In this document: one piece after another, positions 18,583 through 28,270 of the stretch
Position numbering within the stretch: the stretch's first letter is position 1
Layout of the letters: each line of letters starts with the position of its first letter
DNA from: CAWBVG01 sp963792175
GTDB taxonomy: Bacteria; Acidobacteriota; Vicinamibacteria; Vicinamibacterales; CAVVIG01
Length of the DNA stretch: 64,000 nt
Assembly: GCA_963792175.1 (NCBI GenBank)
Contig: CAWBVG010000012.1
Location: 62,001-126,000, forward strand
Reading direction: 5' to 3'
Translations under genes and position numbers: made by a program
The notes under the pieces: model-generated
The model's input: the letters and a program-made list of their open reading frames with translations, nothing else
What the model was told of the DNA's origin: nothing
Database searches by the model: none

Positions 18583-18665
18583 TGGCCTGTCCCTGGCGAA
18601 TCAGTACCGGCGGGATCGCCACGAAAGCACGAAGACACGAACAAGACCAAAGGGTTTCGTGAACC
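18582..18665 (+). repeat. Dispersed AGTGGCCTGTCC repeat, partial copy
   Basis: It starts AGTGGCCTGTCCCTGGCGAA, the same end as the element at 55755 read on the other strand and sharing its first 12 bases with the MITE at 4419. It continues with ATCGCCACGAAAGCACGAAG and AAGACCAAAGGGTTTCGTGA, near-identical to the reverse complement of 55680-55740. No opposite terminal repeat is present, so this is one arm or a truncated copy. Confidence 0.7.
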
Positions 18666-18725
18666 GCGTTCCGCGGTGGGGCACGAGAACGATGGAGCAA
18701 CCCGTCATCTGAAGGGAGTCAGTCA

Positions 18726-19199
18726 ATGAGACACTACCGGCCGTTCAAGGCCCTCGTGGTTGCAGGCGCGTTGAGCATGGCAATGGCGAATGCCCGCACT
18801 GCCGAGGCCGTCATTTGCATCATCCACGACTTTCCCATCTTCGGGGTCGTGACCGGGACACAGTTCGCCCGCATCAACGCCGTGCTGCTGCCCGACATCG
18901 AACAAGGACCGCCGTGTCCGGTGACCCTGGCTTTCGTCGACAGCCAGGGCAACCAGCTCGGCGGTCCCGACACCTTCGAGCTTCAACGTGGCGTGGCCGT
19001 GCACTCGGACTTCATCGGCGATCCGGGTCTGCACACTCTTCGCCGGGTGCAGATTCGCGCGCAGGTGACGATTGGCGATCCGGGCATCTTTCCCAGCTGC
19101 GCGGGCGGCGTCCTCACCAGCGTCGAGGTGGTGGATCGGATGACGCGTGCCACGCATGTCATCCTCGCGGCCCCAGTGGTCCACAACATCGAGCGGTAG
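18726..19199 (+). CDS. Secreted protein, function unknown
   Basis: A 157-residue protein with a ribosome-binding site (GAAGGGAG) ahead of ATG 18726 and a signal peptide (FKALVVAGALSMAMANARTAEA). The mature chain looks like a beta-rich secreted domain: alternating hydrophobic strands, ATHVILAAPVVHNIER at the end, and cysteines in VICIIHD, GPPCPVT and FPSCAGG that could form disulfides. I recognise no family. It is followed by a convergent terminator and the CRTAC1 gene on the other strand. Confidence 0.7.
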   Translation: MRHYRPFKALVVAGALSMAMANARTAEAVICIIHDFPIFGVVTGTQFARINAVLLPDIEQGPPCPVTLAFVDSQGNQLGGPDTFELQRGVAVHSDFIGDPGLHTLRRVQIRAQVTIGDPGIFPSCAGGVLTSVEVVDRMTRATHVILAAPVVHNIER

Positions 19200-19215
19200 C
19201 GACCCGAATGACCTC

Positions 19216-19265
19216 GGGCGCACGACCGCCAGCCGTCGCCGGCAGCGAGGTGGTCGTGCGCTCCC
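19216..19265. terminator. Bidirectional terminator hairpin between convergent genes
   Basis: GCGCACGACC (19218-19227) is exactly inverted at 19252-19261 (GGTCGTGCGC), enclosing a GC-rich loop that itself can pair (GCCGTCGCCGGC). It lies between the stop of the secreted protein (19199) and the stop of the CRTAC1 gene (19278 on the minus strand). It lacks a U-tract, as is common in GC-rich genomes. Confidence 0.6.
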
Positions 19266-19277
19266 TTCGGCCAGAAA

Positions 19278-20961
19278 TTACTTCAACCCAGACCCACGGC
19301 GCAGCACGGCGATGCGGTCGGCGGCCATGTCGCCGAAAGACTCGCGGACGCCGTCGGGCCATCGAACGATCACCTGACGCGCGGCACTCTCCGATCCGAG
19401 TCCGACGTGCACGCGCGGGTCGCTGCTGGCGAGATAGCTGTACGCGGCGCGCACGTCCCGGCGAATCGTCCTCGAGCCCACGGTCATCGTCAGCTCGGCG
19501 CCGAGCGCGTCGCGACCGTGCTCGTCGACCACCCGCACCAGGATCCAATGGCCGCGTGACTTGACGACGTTGTGGAGGAGGTACGGCCGGCTGTCGCGGT
19601 TCACGACCACGACGTCGATTCCGCCATCGTTGTCGATGTCGCCGAACGCCGCCGCCCGGCTGGTTGCCGCAAGCGGCGTTCGCGTACCGCCGCGCGGCGC
19701 GACCTCTTCGAAGCGGGGCCCGGCCAATCCCCGAAACAGCAGGCTTGGCTCGGCGTACGGATCCGGCCCGTAGCGCTGGGACTGCAGCCCCACCCGGCCA
19801 TTCGCCTCGTACAGGTCGAGGTAGCCGTCGTTGTCGAAATCGCGGAACGCGGCCCCGAATCGTGTGAACGGTCGGCTGGGCGTCCGCAATCCGACGGTCA
19901 CGGTGTCGTCTTTGAAGAACTGCCCCTGGTTCCGGAAGAACGAGTCCGATTCGCCGTCGAGATTCACGACCAGCAGATCGAGATCGCCGTCGTCATCGAG
20001 ATCGACGGCATCGACGCCCATCCCTGATTTCGCGGCGCCGTCCTGATCGAGCGCACAGCCCATCGTGAGCGCGGACTCCTGGAAGCGGCCGCCGCCCTGA
20101 TTCAGCCACAGGTGATTGGGCGTGCGGTCATTGGCGACGAAGATGTCGATGCGGCCGTCGCGATTGAAGTCGCCGGCGACCACGCCGAGACCGTTGCCGA
20201 CCGCGGTCGCGATACCCGACCGCTCGGAGACGTCGGTGAACGTGCCGTCGCCGTTGTTGTGATACAGGGTCGATGCCGAAGGGAGGTCGAAGCTTGCCGG
20301 GCTGCAGTAGTCGGGAACGCCGCCGAGGCTGAAGCACTCGACGTCGGCCGAGCGCTGCCAGTTCAGGTAATGCACGACGAACAGATCGAGAGCGCCGTCG
20401 CCGTCGTAGTCCACGAATGCCGCGCTCGTGCTCCAGCCGGAGCTCGCCACGCCCGCCTTCGCCGACACGTCGGTGAAGTGACCGTGACCGTCGTTCTTCA
20501 GCAGCACGTTGTGCCCGAAACTGGTGACGTAGAGGTCCGTGTAGCCGTCGTTGTCGAAGTCACCAGCCGCGACGCCCATCCCGTACGCCTTGATGCCGGC
20601 ACCACTTCGTTCGGTGATGTCTTCGAACGTGCCGTCGCCGCGATTTCTGATACAGGCGGTTTCCCGGGCCGGCCGATGGATCGGTCAGCTGACCGCTCTG
20701 CACGAAATACACGTCGAGCAGGCCGTCATTGTCCATGTCGAAGAGCGCCGCCCCTCCGCCCATGATTTCCGGCAGATAGTGCTGCTTCCCGTGGCCGGAG
20801 TGGTGGACGAAGTCGATGCCCGCCCGGGCGCCAATCTCTTCGAACCACGGCGCGGAAGCCCCTTCACCGACTCGTTCGCTCGAAGTCGGGCGGCAGGCGG
20901 CGAGCGATCCATGGGCGGCAGCCAGCGACACCAGGATGGCGAGGGTTCTCGACCGTTTCAT
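19278..20961 (-). CDS. CRTAC1-family FG-GAP/ASPIC-UnbV protein, frameshifted
   Basis: Second CRTAC1-type protein in the window. ATG 20961 begins a signal peptide with a lipoprotein-like SLAAC; the ATG overlaps the stop of the TPR gene (ATGA). FG-GAP units include FDMDNDGLLDVYFV, GDFDNDGYTDLYVTS, VDYDGDGALDLFVV, VDLDDDGDLDLLVV and GDIDNDGGIDVVVV. The C-terminal ASPIC/UnbV part is VIVRWPDGVRESFGDM. One frameshift near 20640-20650 interrupts the second repeat; both sides match the family. It is the last gene of a TonB-receptor/TPR/CRTAC1 operon and is probably exposed outside the outer membrane (inference). Confidence 0.82.
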
Positions 20962-22445
20962 TCGTCTCGGCGATTCCGCGCGGGTGCCGTTTCCGCCTGC
21001 ATCGACTGAAGACGTTTGGCGGTCTCCTTGACCACGGGGCGGTCGGGTTGCAGGCGTTCCGCGTTGTGCAGCGCCTCCGCGGCCGCCTGGAGGTGACGAC
21101 CGTTCATGTGCGCGTTGGCGATACCGATCCAGGCGTCGACACTGGTGGGATCGATCTGCGCCGCGCGTTCGAACGCCGTCAACGCGTCGGCGCCGCGCCC
21201 GGCATTGGTCAGGATCATGCCCTGCCAGACCAGCGCGCGCGCGTTGCGAGGATCGAGTCGAATCGCAGTGTCGAGGGCGGCGATCGCGCCACGTGGATCG
21301 TCGAGCCGGGCGAGCACGAGTCCCATCGTCTCATGCGCCGGGGCATACGAGGCATTCAGGGACACCGCGCGCTCGGCGGCGGCGCGGGCCTTCTGAAGCT
21401 CGCCCTGGTGCATGTAGCCGGTCGCCAGATCGACTTGCGCTTCGAAACGATCCGGCTGCCGGCCCACCACGCGCTCCAGCAGGGCGATCCCCTCGGAGTC
21501 ACGTCCCGCCGCGACGTACACCTGGCCGAGATGGGCCATCAGCACGAGGTCTTCGGGCCGGTCGCGGCGAAGCTGCTCCAGGATGGCGATCGCGTGCGGG
21601 AACTGGCCCGCCACGATGTATGCGGTTGCGTCCTTCAACAGCGCGGCGTAGCCGCGGCGGAACTCCAGCATCTCGTTGGTCCAGGGGTCCGTCCATTGCG
21701 GCTCTCCCTTCGCGCCAACCTGCAGCGCCGACGCGGCCCGGTCGTGCCGTCCGAGGCGCTGGTAGGCCGTGCCAAGCAGCTGCAACGTGTATCCGTCGGC
21801 GGGACCGCTACTCGCGAGCCGCTCCAGCAGCCCGGCGGCGCGTTCGAGTTCGTCCCTCTGCAGATACACCCGCGCGAGGCCGATCCAGCCCGTACGATCA
21901 GCCGGATCGATTTCAGTCGAGCGATTGAACGCGTGCTCGGCACCCGCGAGCTGATTCTGATCGAGCAGCCACGAGCCGAGGCGCCAGAACGCCGGCGCAT
22001 AGGTTGGATTCAGATCGATGGCGCGCCCCATCTCGCGAATCGCCTCGTCGGTGCGCCCCAGCCGCGCGTCGACCACGGCGAGGTGGAACGGCCACCGTGC
22101 CTCCGAGGGCTGCGCGGCGGCTGCGGCGGCGTACGCATCGCGCGCCGCGCCGGTCAACCCATTGGCTTCGCAGACCATGCCGAACCGGCCCCAGCGCGTG
22201 CCATCGCGCGGGTCTTGCGCCACGCCTTCCCGGGCCTGGCGTACCAGATCCTCGATTTCAGGAGCGAGCGGGCCCAGACTCTCGAGCGCCGGCGGATCCG
22301 GAGCGCTGCTGCGAAATGTTCGGATCGCCACCGCCGCCGCCGCCGCGCACACGACGGCCGCCAGCCCGATCGCGATGAAGCGAAGGCGTGGAGAACGGCG
22401 TTGAGGGCGTTTGGGGAGCGGGGAAGAACGACGCGTACGGGGCAC
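20958..22445 (-). CDS. TPR-repeat protein, membrane-anchored
   Basis: A 495-residue protein with an N-terminal membrane anchor (LRFIAIGLAAVVCAAAAAVAI) preceded by an Arg/Lys-rich tail, so probably bound to the inner membrane with the repeats in the periplasm. Roughly ten to twelve tetratricopeptide units follow; clear examples end in EAIREMGRAIDLNPTYAPAF, GAEHAFNRSTEIDPADRTGW and GADALTAFERAAQIDPTSVD. It is encoded 73 bp after the TonB receptor and overlaps the CRTAC1 start by 4 bases. A protein-protein scaffold role is expected of the fold. Intact. Confidence 0.87.
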   Translation of the reverse strand: MPRTRRSSPLPKRPQRRSPRLRFIAIGLAAVVCAAAAAVAIRTFRSSAPDPPALESLGPLAPEIEDLVRQAREGVAQDPRDGTRWGRFGMVCEANGLTGAARDAYAAAAAAQPSEARWPFHLAVVDARLGRTDEAIREMGRAIDLNPTYAPAFWRLGSWLLDQNQLAGAEHAFNRSTEIDPADRTGWIGLARVYLQRDELERAAGLLERLASSGPADGYTLQLLGTAYQRLGRHDRAASALQVGAKGEPQWTDPWTNEMLEFRRGYAALLKDATAYIVAGQFPHAIAILEQLRRDRPEDLVLMAHLGQVYVAAGRDSEGIALLERVVGRQPDRFEAQVDLATGYMHQGELQKARAAAERAVSLNASYAPAHETMGLVLARLDDPRGAIAALDTAIRLDPRNARALVWQGMILTNAGRGADALTAFERAAQIDPTSVDAWIGIANAHMNGRHLQAAAEALHNAERLQPDRPVVKETAKRLQSMQAETAPARNRRDE

Positions 22446-22518
22446 GAGACCTGGGGAAGCGGGCGATGCGGCGGCGGAAGAAGGCGCTGTGCCTTCTTCC
22501 GCGCCGCTCGGTTACGAA

Positions 22519-25388
22519 TTACCAGTCGAACTTGACGCCGAACCGCCACAGCCGCGGCGGCACGATCGTCGTCGGCTGCAGGAAGTTGGTGGCGGAACCC
22601 CAGTTGATGTTCTGCGCGGCGTTCGTGTTCGTCAGATTGTAGCCGTCGATGAAGCCGGCAATTGACCGGCTTGCCGCCCAGCTTGAAGTTCTTCTCCACG
22701 CGAACGTCGAACAGGTAGATGTTGTCCTGCTGCCGCGATCCGAATGGTTCGGCCAGGAACCGCTGCGCTCCGTAGTTCATCGTCGCCTGGAACGTTCGGG
22801 CATAGGGCTGCCCCTGCTGCATGCCGGAAGGCCGGCGTGAGGCGGAGACCCCACGGCGCCTCGTACGACCCGTTGACCTTGGCGGTCCAGAGGCCGAAGA
22901 CGTAGCGTCCGTTGTCGGTGTTGATCGTATCGTTGGGGTTCGCGACGTCCTGCCTGACCCGCAGGTTCTGGCCGAAGTACGCGTTGGCGTTGTCGCGGTT
23001 CCAGCGATACGAGTACGACGCGTTCAGCGACCAGCCACCGCTGAGGCGCCGATTCGCGCTCAGTTCGAGGTTGTAGAAATCGTCCTTGCCCGGCGTGTTG
23101 TGCAGGAAGTTCACGACCGGCAGCGCCAGGTTGGCCGGATTGAGATTGAAGGCCTGAAGCGTCGGACCGCCCGCAGTGATGGTGCCGTTGGGGTTCGGGA
23201 TCGGGACGGCGATTGGCACGTTGTAGGCGCTGACCGGACGATTCAGGTTGTCGCTCTGTGACAGCTGATCGATCTGGCGATAGACGAAGCCGGCGTGCAC
23301 GCCGAAGTTCGGGAACAGCTCGCGCTCGAGGAAGGTCGCGAACTCGCGCGTCCGCGTGTCCTGAAGGTTGGGATCGAGCTGGGTGCTGCCCACGCCGCCA
23401 AACGACGACGTCGGCGCGGCGCCCTGTTCGCCGGGCTGCCAGACCTTGTCGCCATTATCCGTCCAGTTGTACCGTCGATACCAGTCGGGCGCATTGGGAT
23501 TGACGAGCGAGTCTATCGACGTCGTCCCTGGATTCCACCAGTACGTCGCGTAGTTCGCTTTCAGCACCGTTTTGCCGTTGCCGGTGAGGTCGTACGTCAA
23601 GCCGGCGCGCGGCGCCAGCGTATTCCACGTGATCAGGTTGTCGACGGCCGCGAAATTCACCTGCGTGGGATTGAACGGACCAACGGGCGGACCTGTCTGG
23701 GCCGGAAGGTACGATTGATACCGGTCGTACACCAGGCCCAGCGTCATCGTCAGGCGCGGGTTCACTCGCCAGACGTCCGACGCGTACAGCCCGGTGGTCC
23801 ACAGGCCGTTCAGTGACGCGGATGGCGTCTGGAACAGGAGGACTTCCGATGGATTGCCGCCTCTGAGAACCATCAGCACGTCGTTCGGCACCTGGCCGAG
23901 GCCGTCCTGGCCGCGCAGATCGTCGTAGCGCTCGTTGAAGAGCTCGCCGCCGAACTTGAAGTTATGACTGCCCGCCCAGCCGTCTTTGAAATAGCTGAGG
24001 GATCCCAGGATCTGATTCCGTGTGATATCGCGGAACCAGCCGTCCTGGTTGCCGCCGCTCACGATGTTGGTCGTGAGGTCCTGGTACGCGGGCGCTTGTG
24101 TGTTTCGCGTGTTCGGCCACAGGTAGTGGAATTGGCCGCCGTGAATCTCGAAGAACATCTTGTCGCTGACAACGTCATCCCAGCCCACTTTGTAGGTGTG
24201 GGCCCAGTAGGACTGGTTCCAGGTCGAGTCCGCACTGTTGTGGATGGCCGCGGTCGCGCCGACGAGGAACGTGTCGAGCCGGTTCGGCTGCTGCTTCAGG
24301 CCCCACTGCGCGAACCCGACGAGCTTGTTGTTCTGGTTCAGCGAGTACGTCACCTTGCCCGTGACGTTCTGGAGGTGCGTCTCGAACGGCTTGACCGGGA
24401 AGTTCGGCAACAGGCTCTGGACGTCCTGATCGCGCAGCGAGCTGTACCACCAGAGCTTGTCCTGCTTGATGTAGCCACCCACATCGCCGTTCAGGTCGTG
24501 ATAGCTGTGCATGCGGTTGAGATCAGTCGCCTGGAGGCCGCCGCCGCCCTTCACCCCGAGATCCTGCTGCGCCTGATCGATGTTCCGCGACTGGATGTTC
24601 TCGTTCTGGTAGTCCGCATAGATCCGGCCGTGGTACGTGTTGCCGCCGGACTTCGCGATGAACTGGGTCATCACACCCGCCCACGGCATCTCCGGCGTGT
24701 TCGCGCCGGTCGTCACGGAGACTTCCTCCACCGCGCCGTAGTCGTAGTAGAAGCCGGCGGCGTTGGTGCCCTCCGTGTTCACGATCCCCTCGACCATCGG
24801 CCGATGCTGATCCGACTTCGTGTCGTAGGTCGAATAGCCGGTCTGCGTGCCGGCGGCGCTGCCGCCGACGTCGATGCGCTGCATCTGGATGGCGGGCGCG
24901 GCGGCCAGGATCGACCAGAAGTCGCGAGCGTTCGGCAGCGAAGCCAGCTGCTGGGCGTCGAAGTTGGTCGAGGTCTTCGTGGTCGCGACGTCGACGACCG
25001 GCGATTGCCCGCTGACGGTGACCGACTCCGTCAACGACGCGACCTTCAGCTCGATGTTGACGGTCGCCGTGAACCCGAGGCCGACACGGAGCCCCGTGCG
25101 GATGATGGTCTCGAAACCCGCGAGCTCGTATTTGACCGTGTAGTCGCCCGGCGGGATGGCCGAGAAACGGTACACGCCGTCCGCGCCCGTGACGTCCGTT
25201 CGGGTGCCCTGCATCGAGGGGCTGGTAATCGACACGGTGACGCCGGGCATGACGGCGCCGCTGGTGTCAGTGATCTTGCCGTTGATTGCGCCGGTGGTTG
25301 TGCTGACCGTCTGGCCGATCGCGCCGGCCGCGACGCCGAACAGCAGCGCGACAACGAGAACGGGAATCCGCCACTGCAGCCGCCTCAT
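22519..25388 (-). CDS. Oar-like TonB-dependent outer-membrane receptor, frameshifted near C-terminus
   Basis: Outer-membrane beta-barrel transporter. ATG 25388 follows a perfect GGAGGAGG ribosome-binding site and a signal peptide (VLVVALLFGVAAGAIGQ). Residues about 30-115 form a carboxypeptidase-regulatory-like domain (DTSGAVMPGVTVSITSP, GVYRFSAIPPGDYTVKYELAGF). A plug and a large barrel follow, as in the Oar/TonB family abundant in Acidobacteriota. Two frameshifts near 22825 and 22662 must be bridged to reach the typical barrel end FGVKFDW and the TAA at 22519. It leads an operon with the TPR and CRTAC1 genes. The substrate is unknown; the family imports large or scarce nutrients using TonB energy. 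Confidence 0.87.
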
Positions 25389-25445
25389 GGGCCTCCTCCG
25401 TGATCCGAGAGAAACGAGGGACCTGAACGCCGCCGGGAAGGGAAA

Positions 25446-25500
25446 TGTGACGCCGACCGGACACGACACGGAAATTGTGACGCCGACCGGACACTACACC
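25446..25500 (-). promoter_or_regulatory. Tandem 30-bp direct repeat upstream of the TonB receptor, possible operator
   Basis: TGTGACGCCGACCGGACAC occurs at 25446-25464 and again at 25476-25494, exactly 30 bp apart and each followed by a G/T then ACAC. They lie about 60-110 bp upstream of the receptor start. A 30-bp spacing puts both copies on the same face of the helix, as expected for an activator or repressor binding twice. This could also be a simple duplication. Confidence 0.45.
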
Positions 25501-25559
25501 GGAATTCGCATCAAGGCAATTGGTTTCATCGCAATCTTGATCGCGAGTGACGCTTCTGC

Positions 25560-25860
25560 GGGATCTTGGATCGGATTCCAACGAAATTGTCGCTTCTTGA
25601 CGCAGACCCAGCGCATAGTGCGCCCGAATGTGCTGAGGGCCCGCCGCCAGGACGCGATCGAGAAGCCGTCTCGCTTCGGCCGGATCGCCTTCGCGTTGCC
25701 GATTCAGTCTGGCGATCGCAAGATTGAACTGAAGATCGAGTCGATCCCGGGCGGGCCGCCGACGCTCGATCGAACGTGTCGAGCGCTTTGTCGAAGTCGA
25801 CTGGCCCATCAGGCCGACGCCCCGGTTATTGAGCGTCACCACATCGTCGGCGGGCTTGCG
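25560..25860 (-). pseudogene. Decayed TPR-protein fragment
   Basis: Minus-strand sequence here translates, across two frame changes, into recognisable TPR-like pieces: LNNRGVGLMGQ, FDKALDTFDRASAARP and LDLQFNLAIARLNRQREGDP followed by EARRLLDRVLAAGPQHIRAH and YALGL. No start codon, signal or proper end is visible, and the frame runs on into the TonB receptor leader. It looks like the remnant of a second TPR gene upstream of the receptor operon. Both neighbours (cytochrome c at 25943, receptor at 25388) are on the same strand. Confidence 0.5.
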
Positions 25861-25942
25861 GTGTCGCCGTCGACACCATCACCGTGACGCGCAGACGGTC
25901 CGGCGGCGGCTTTTACATGTGTCGCCGCCGGCCCCTCGGACG

Positions 25943-26542
25943 TCAGGGTGCTGTACGACAGGTCGGATCGGGTGCGTTCGGCCCGACGACGAGGCAGGGA
26001 AGCGCCGGTGGAATCGACTGCAAGTAGGTGTAGATCGCTTTGATGTCGTGGGTCGTCATGCTCTGATACACCGGCCACGGCATCACCTGCAGCAGCGGAC
26101 CGAATTGTGGATGCAGATGATCGAAGTCGAAGCCGGTCCGAATGATCTCTGAGAATTCCTCGAACGTCTCGGGCAGGCCATTGCCCGGCGTGATGTTTCG
26201 CGATGTGAACGGTCCGAATTGTGCGCCTCCGGCCAGATAGTGACTCGTGTTGATCTGCTTGTGTTGCCCCCGGTACGGATCGCCGCCCAGCACGTACGTC
26301 GGGTTGGTGTGGCAGTCAGTGCACCCGCCGACTGCATTCACCAGGTAACTGCCAAGACCGACGGCGTCGCGGTCCTTGTGCTTGAAGGTGAGATGCACCG
26401 GCGCAATCGCGAATCCTTGCTCAATCCTTTCCTCGTCCTTGTTGTCTTTATCTTTGTCTTTATCGTCCGATGCGGCACGAACCCACCCCAAGGCCAACAC
26501 GCACATGGCAACGGACACAAAGACCAGTAATTTGGCTTTCAT
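25943..26542 (-). CDS. Exported c-type cytochrome, monohaem
   Basis: A 199-residue periplasmic cytochrome. ATG 26542 has a GAGGAGGGCGAG ribosome-binding site and a signal peptide ending GWVRA. A charged Lys/Asp linker (DDKDKDKDNKDEE) precedes the domain. The single haem-binding motif is CTDCH in VNAVGGCTDCHTNPTYV; methionine in PLLQVMPWPVYQSM is the likely sixth ligand. The C-terminus ends in Cys-containing PDPTCRTAP. It resembles the c-type cytochromes paired with dehydrogenases, though no dehydrogenase is adjacent. An upstream TGGCAC-N5-TTAC sequence may be a sigma-54-type promoter. Confidence 0.82.
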   Translation of the reverse strand: MKAKLLVFVSVAMCVLALGWVRAASDDKDKDKDNKDEERIEQGFAIAPVHLTFKHKDRDAVGLGSYLVNAVGGCTDCHTNPTYVLGGDPYRGQHKQINTSHYLAGGAQFGPFTSRNITPGNGLPETFEEFSEIIRTGFDFDHLHPQFGPLLQVMPWPVYQSMTTHDIKAIYTYLQSIPPALPCLVVGPNAPDPTCRTAP

Positions 26543-26611
26543 CGGCTCGCCCTCCTCTTTTTGACTGGTGTCGAACTCGAGAACAGTACGGACGGCCCGC
26601 GGCAAAAACAA

Positions 26612-26626
26612 GTAAATAAGGTGCCA
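26612..26626 (-). promoter_or_regulatory. Candidate sigma-54-like -24/-12 promoter for the cytochrome c gene
   Basis: On the minus strand, TGGCAC, five bases (CTTAT), then TTAC, close to the TGGCAC-N5-TTGC consensus with one deviation at the -12 GC. It lies about 70 bp upstream of ATG 26542 in an unusually AT-rich stretch (26600-26700). Pattern match only. Confidence 0.3.
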
Positions 26627-26702
26627 AAATAAGTTGTCTGCTCGGGCGAGGACTTCTTCAGCGCGGCCCCATACACCAAGAAAATAAACGCATCGCGAAG
26701 CG

Positions 26703-28134
26703 CTATTTGCGGACGTCGCTCGAGGCGCTGGCTGTCGGGCGGATCACGCCGATCCCCTGTTCGATCGCGATGCGCGTCCCGAACGGCTGCGACAGGCGCT
26801 GCAGCCGCTCGAGGATCGTTCTGGCCGACCTCGGGCGACGCCAGCCGCGGGACGCCGCGATCGGCGCCGCGCGCCGTGTAGCCAGATCGATCGGCTGCAG
26901 CCGGATCTCGGCGAGCCGTCCTTTCTCGAACCGGCTGGTGGTCACGACGCTCTGATACCAGACGTCGCCGCCGAACACCAGCCGATTCCACATCGCGTTG
27001 AACTCCGCGTCGGTCGCCGAGGCCGGATCCATCTTGTACTGCTCGTACAGATCGCTCGCCACCGGCTCGAGGAGGTCGAGCTGAAAGATGAAGTCGCCGA
27101 GGCTGTAGAAGATCGGCTTGCCCTTGATAGACCTCGATGCCGCGGATCTGGTGCGGGCCGTGGCCGATGAACTCGTCCGCGCCGGCGTCGATCGCCGCGT
27201 GCGCCAGCTTCGGCAGGAAAGTCGGCCGGCTCCTGACTCCAGTTGCCCGGCTCGTGCGCGTGAATCGTCACGATGACGAAGTCGGACAGCTGCTTCGGCG
27301 GCGCGAACGCTCTTGAGGATCTCGCGTTCGTCGACCGGATCGATCGTGTAGGTGAAGCCCCGATGGTCGCCGGCCTTGTAGCGGACGCCGAACAGCTCGA
27401 GCTCGTCGGCCGGTTCCTTTTCGGGCAGGCGGACGGACCCCGCCGGCTGCTCGTCGCGAATCTTCCGCATCGCGCGCAGTTCGTCGGCCGTCACCAGCGA
27501 GTACCTCGTCGTTCGCAGCGCGTTGACGCCGGGGCGTCCCGGCGCCTGGCCGACCGGCGGCGCGGAGCGCGAGAGCGGCGTGAACGTGGACGCGATCGAG
27601 ATGAGCGCCACGCGGCCTTTGTCGGTGTCGAAGTAACGCGCGGCCCGCGCCGCCGCGCGATGCTCGCCGACGCCGGCGTGCACGATGCCCGCCTCGTCGA
27701 GCGCGCGGCTGGTCTGGCGCATGCCCTCGAGGCCCCAGTCGGTCGCGTGGTTGTTGGCGCGCGACATGACGTCGAAGCCGATCGCCTTGAGATCCTTCGC
27801 CACCGACGGCGCGCCGATGATCCAGACGCCGCCGAATTCGGCCTGCGGCACCGCCGGCGTCCGCGAGAGATCGATGGCGGTCCCTTCGAAGTTGCCGAAC
27901 GCCGCGTCGGCGTCGTGAATGATCTTGCCGACCGGCGCGAACCCCGGCGTCTGCGATACCGGACGGGCGATGATGTAGTCGCCGACCGCGGCGAGCGTGA
28001 AGCCGTCGGCGACGCTCATCGCCAGCTCGCGCTGCGGATCGCGCGGCGCCGGCGGCGGCTTGCTGGGCGGCGATGGCGACGCCGGCCAGCACAAAAAACC
28101 ATCCGATGACTGTCGTACGGCGCGTGCGGGTCAT
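26703..28134 (-). CDS. CapA-family (PGA_cap) metallophosphatase-like protein, frameshifted
   Basis: Exported protein of the CapA/poly-gamma-glutamate synthesis group, a calcineurin-like fold. ATG 28134 opens a signal sequence (TVIGWFFVLAGVAIAA). The motif chain AAVGDYIIARPV, GNFEGTAID, SRANNHATDWGLEGM, VIVTIHAHEPGNWSQEP, FIGHGPHQIRGIE and YSLGDFIFQLDLL follows the family order. It is spread over at least three frames, with breaks near 28070, 27300, 27215 and 27130. The C-terminal 130 residues are in one frame to 26703. It is divergent from the DUF885 gene at 28271. Role in capsule or PGA metabolism is a family-based guess. Confidence 0.75.
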
Positions 28135-28195
28135 GGCAGCCTCCACGTCACCGGCACTATAGCCCTACAATGCACGGCTGTGCGACGGCATCGGC

Positions 28196-28230
28196 GTCAG
28201 AGTAGGTGTCAGAGTGGTGTCTGACCCCGG
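28196..28230. repeat. Small REP-like hairpin (GTCAGA/TCTGAC)
   Basis: GTCAGAGT repeats at 28196 and 28208, and GTCAGA (28208-28213) is inverted at 28220-28225 (TCTGAC), followed by CCCC. The TCTGACCCC signature also occurs in the element at 59270-59361. It lies in the 136-bp divergent space between the CapA-like and DUF885 genes. Confidence 0.5.
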
Positions 28231-28270
28231 CCTGCGATCCACAGGCGCTCAAGACGTGGCAAATTCTGCG

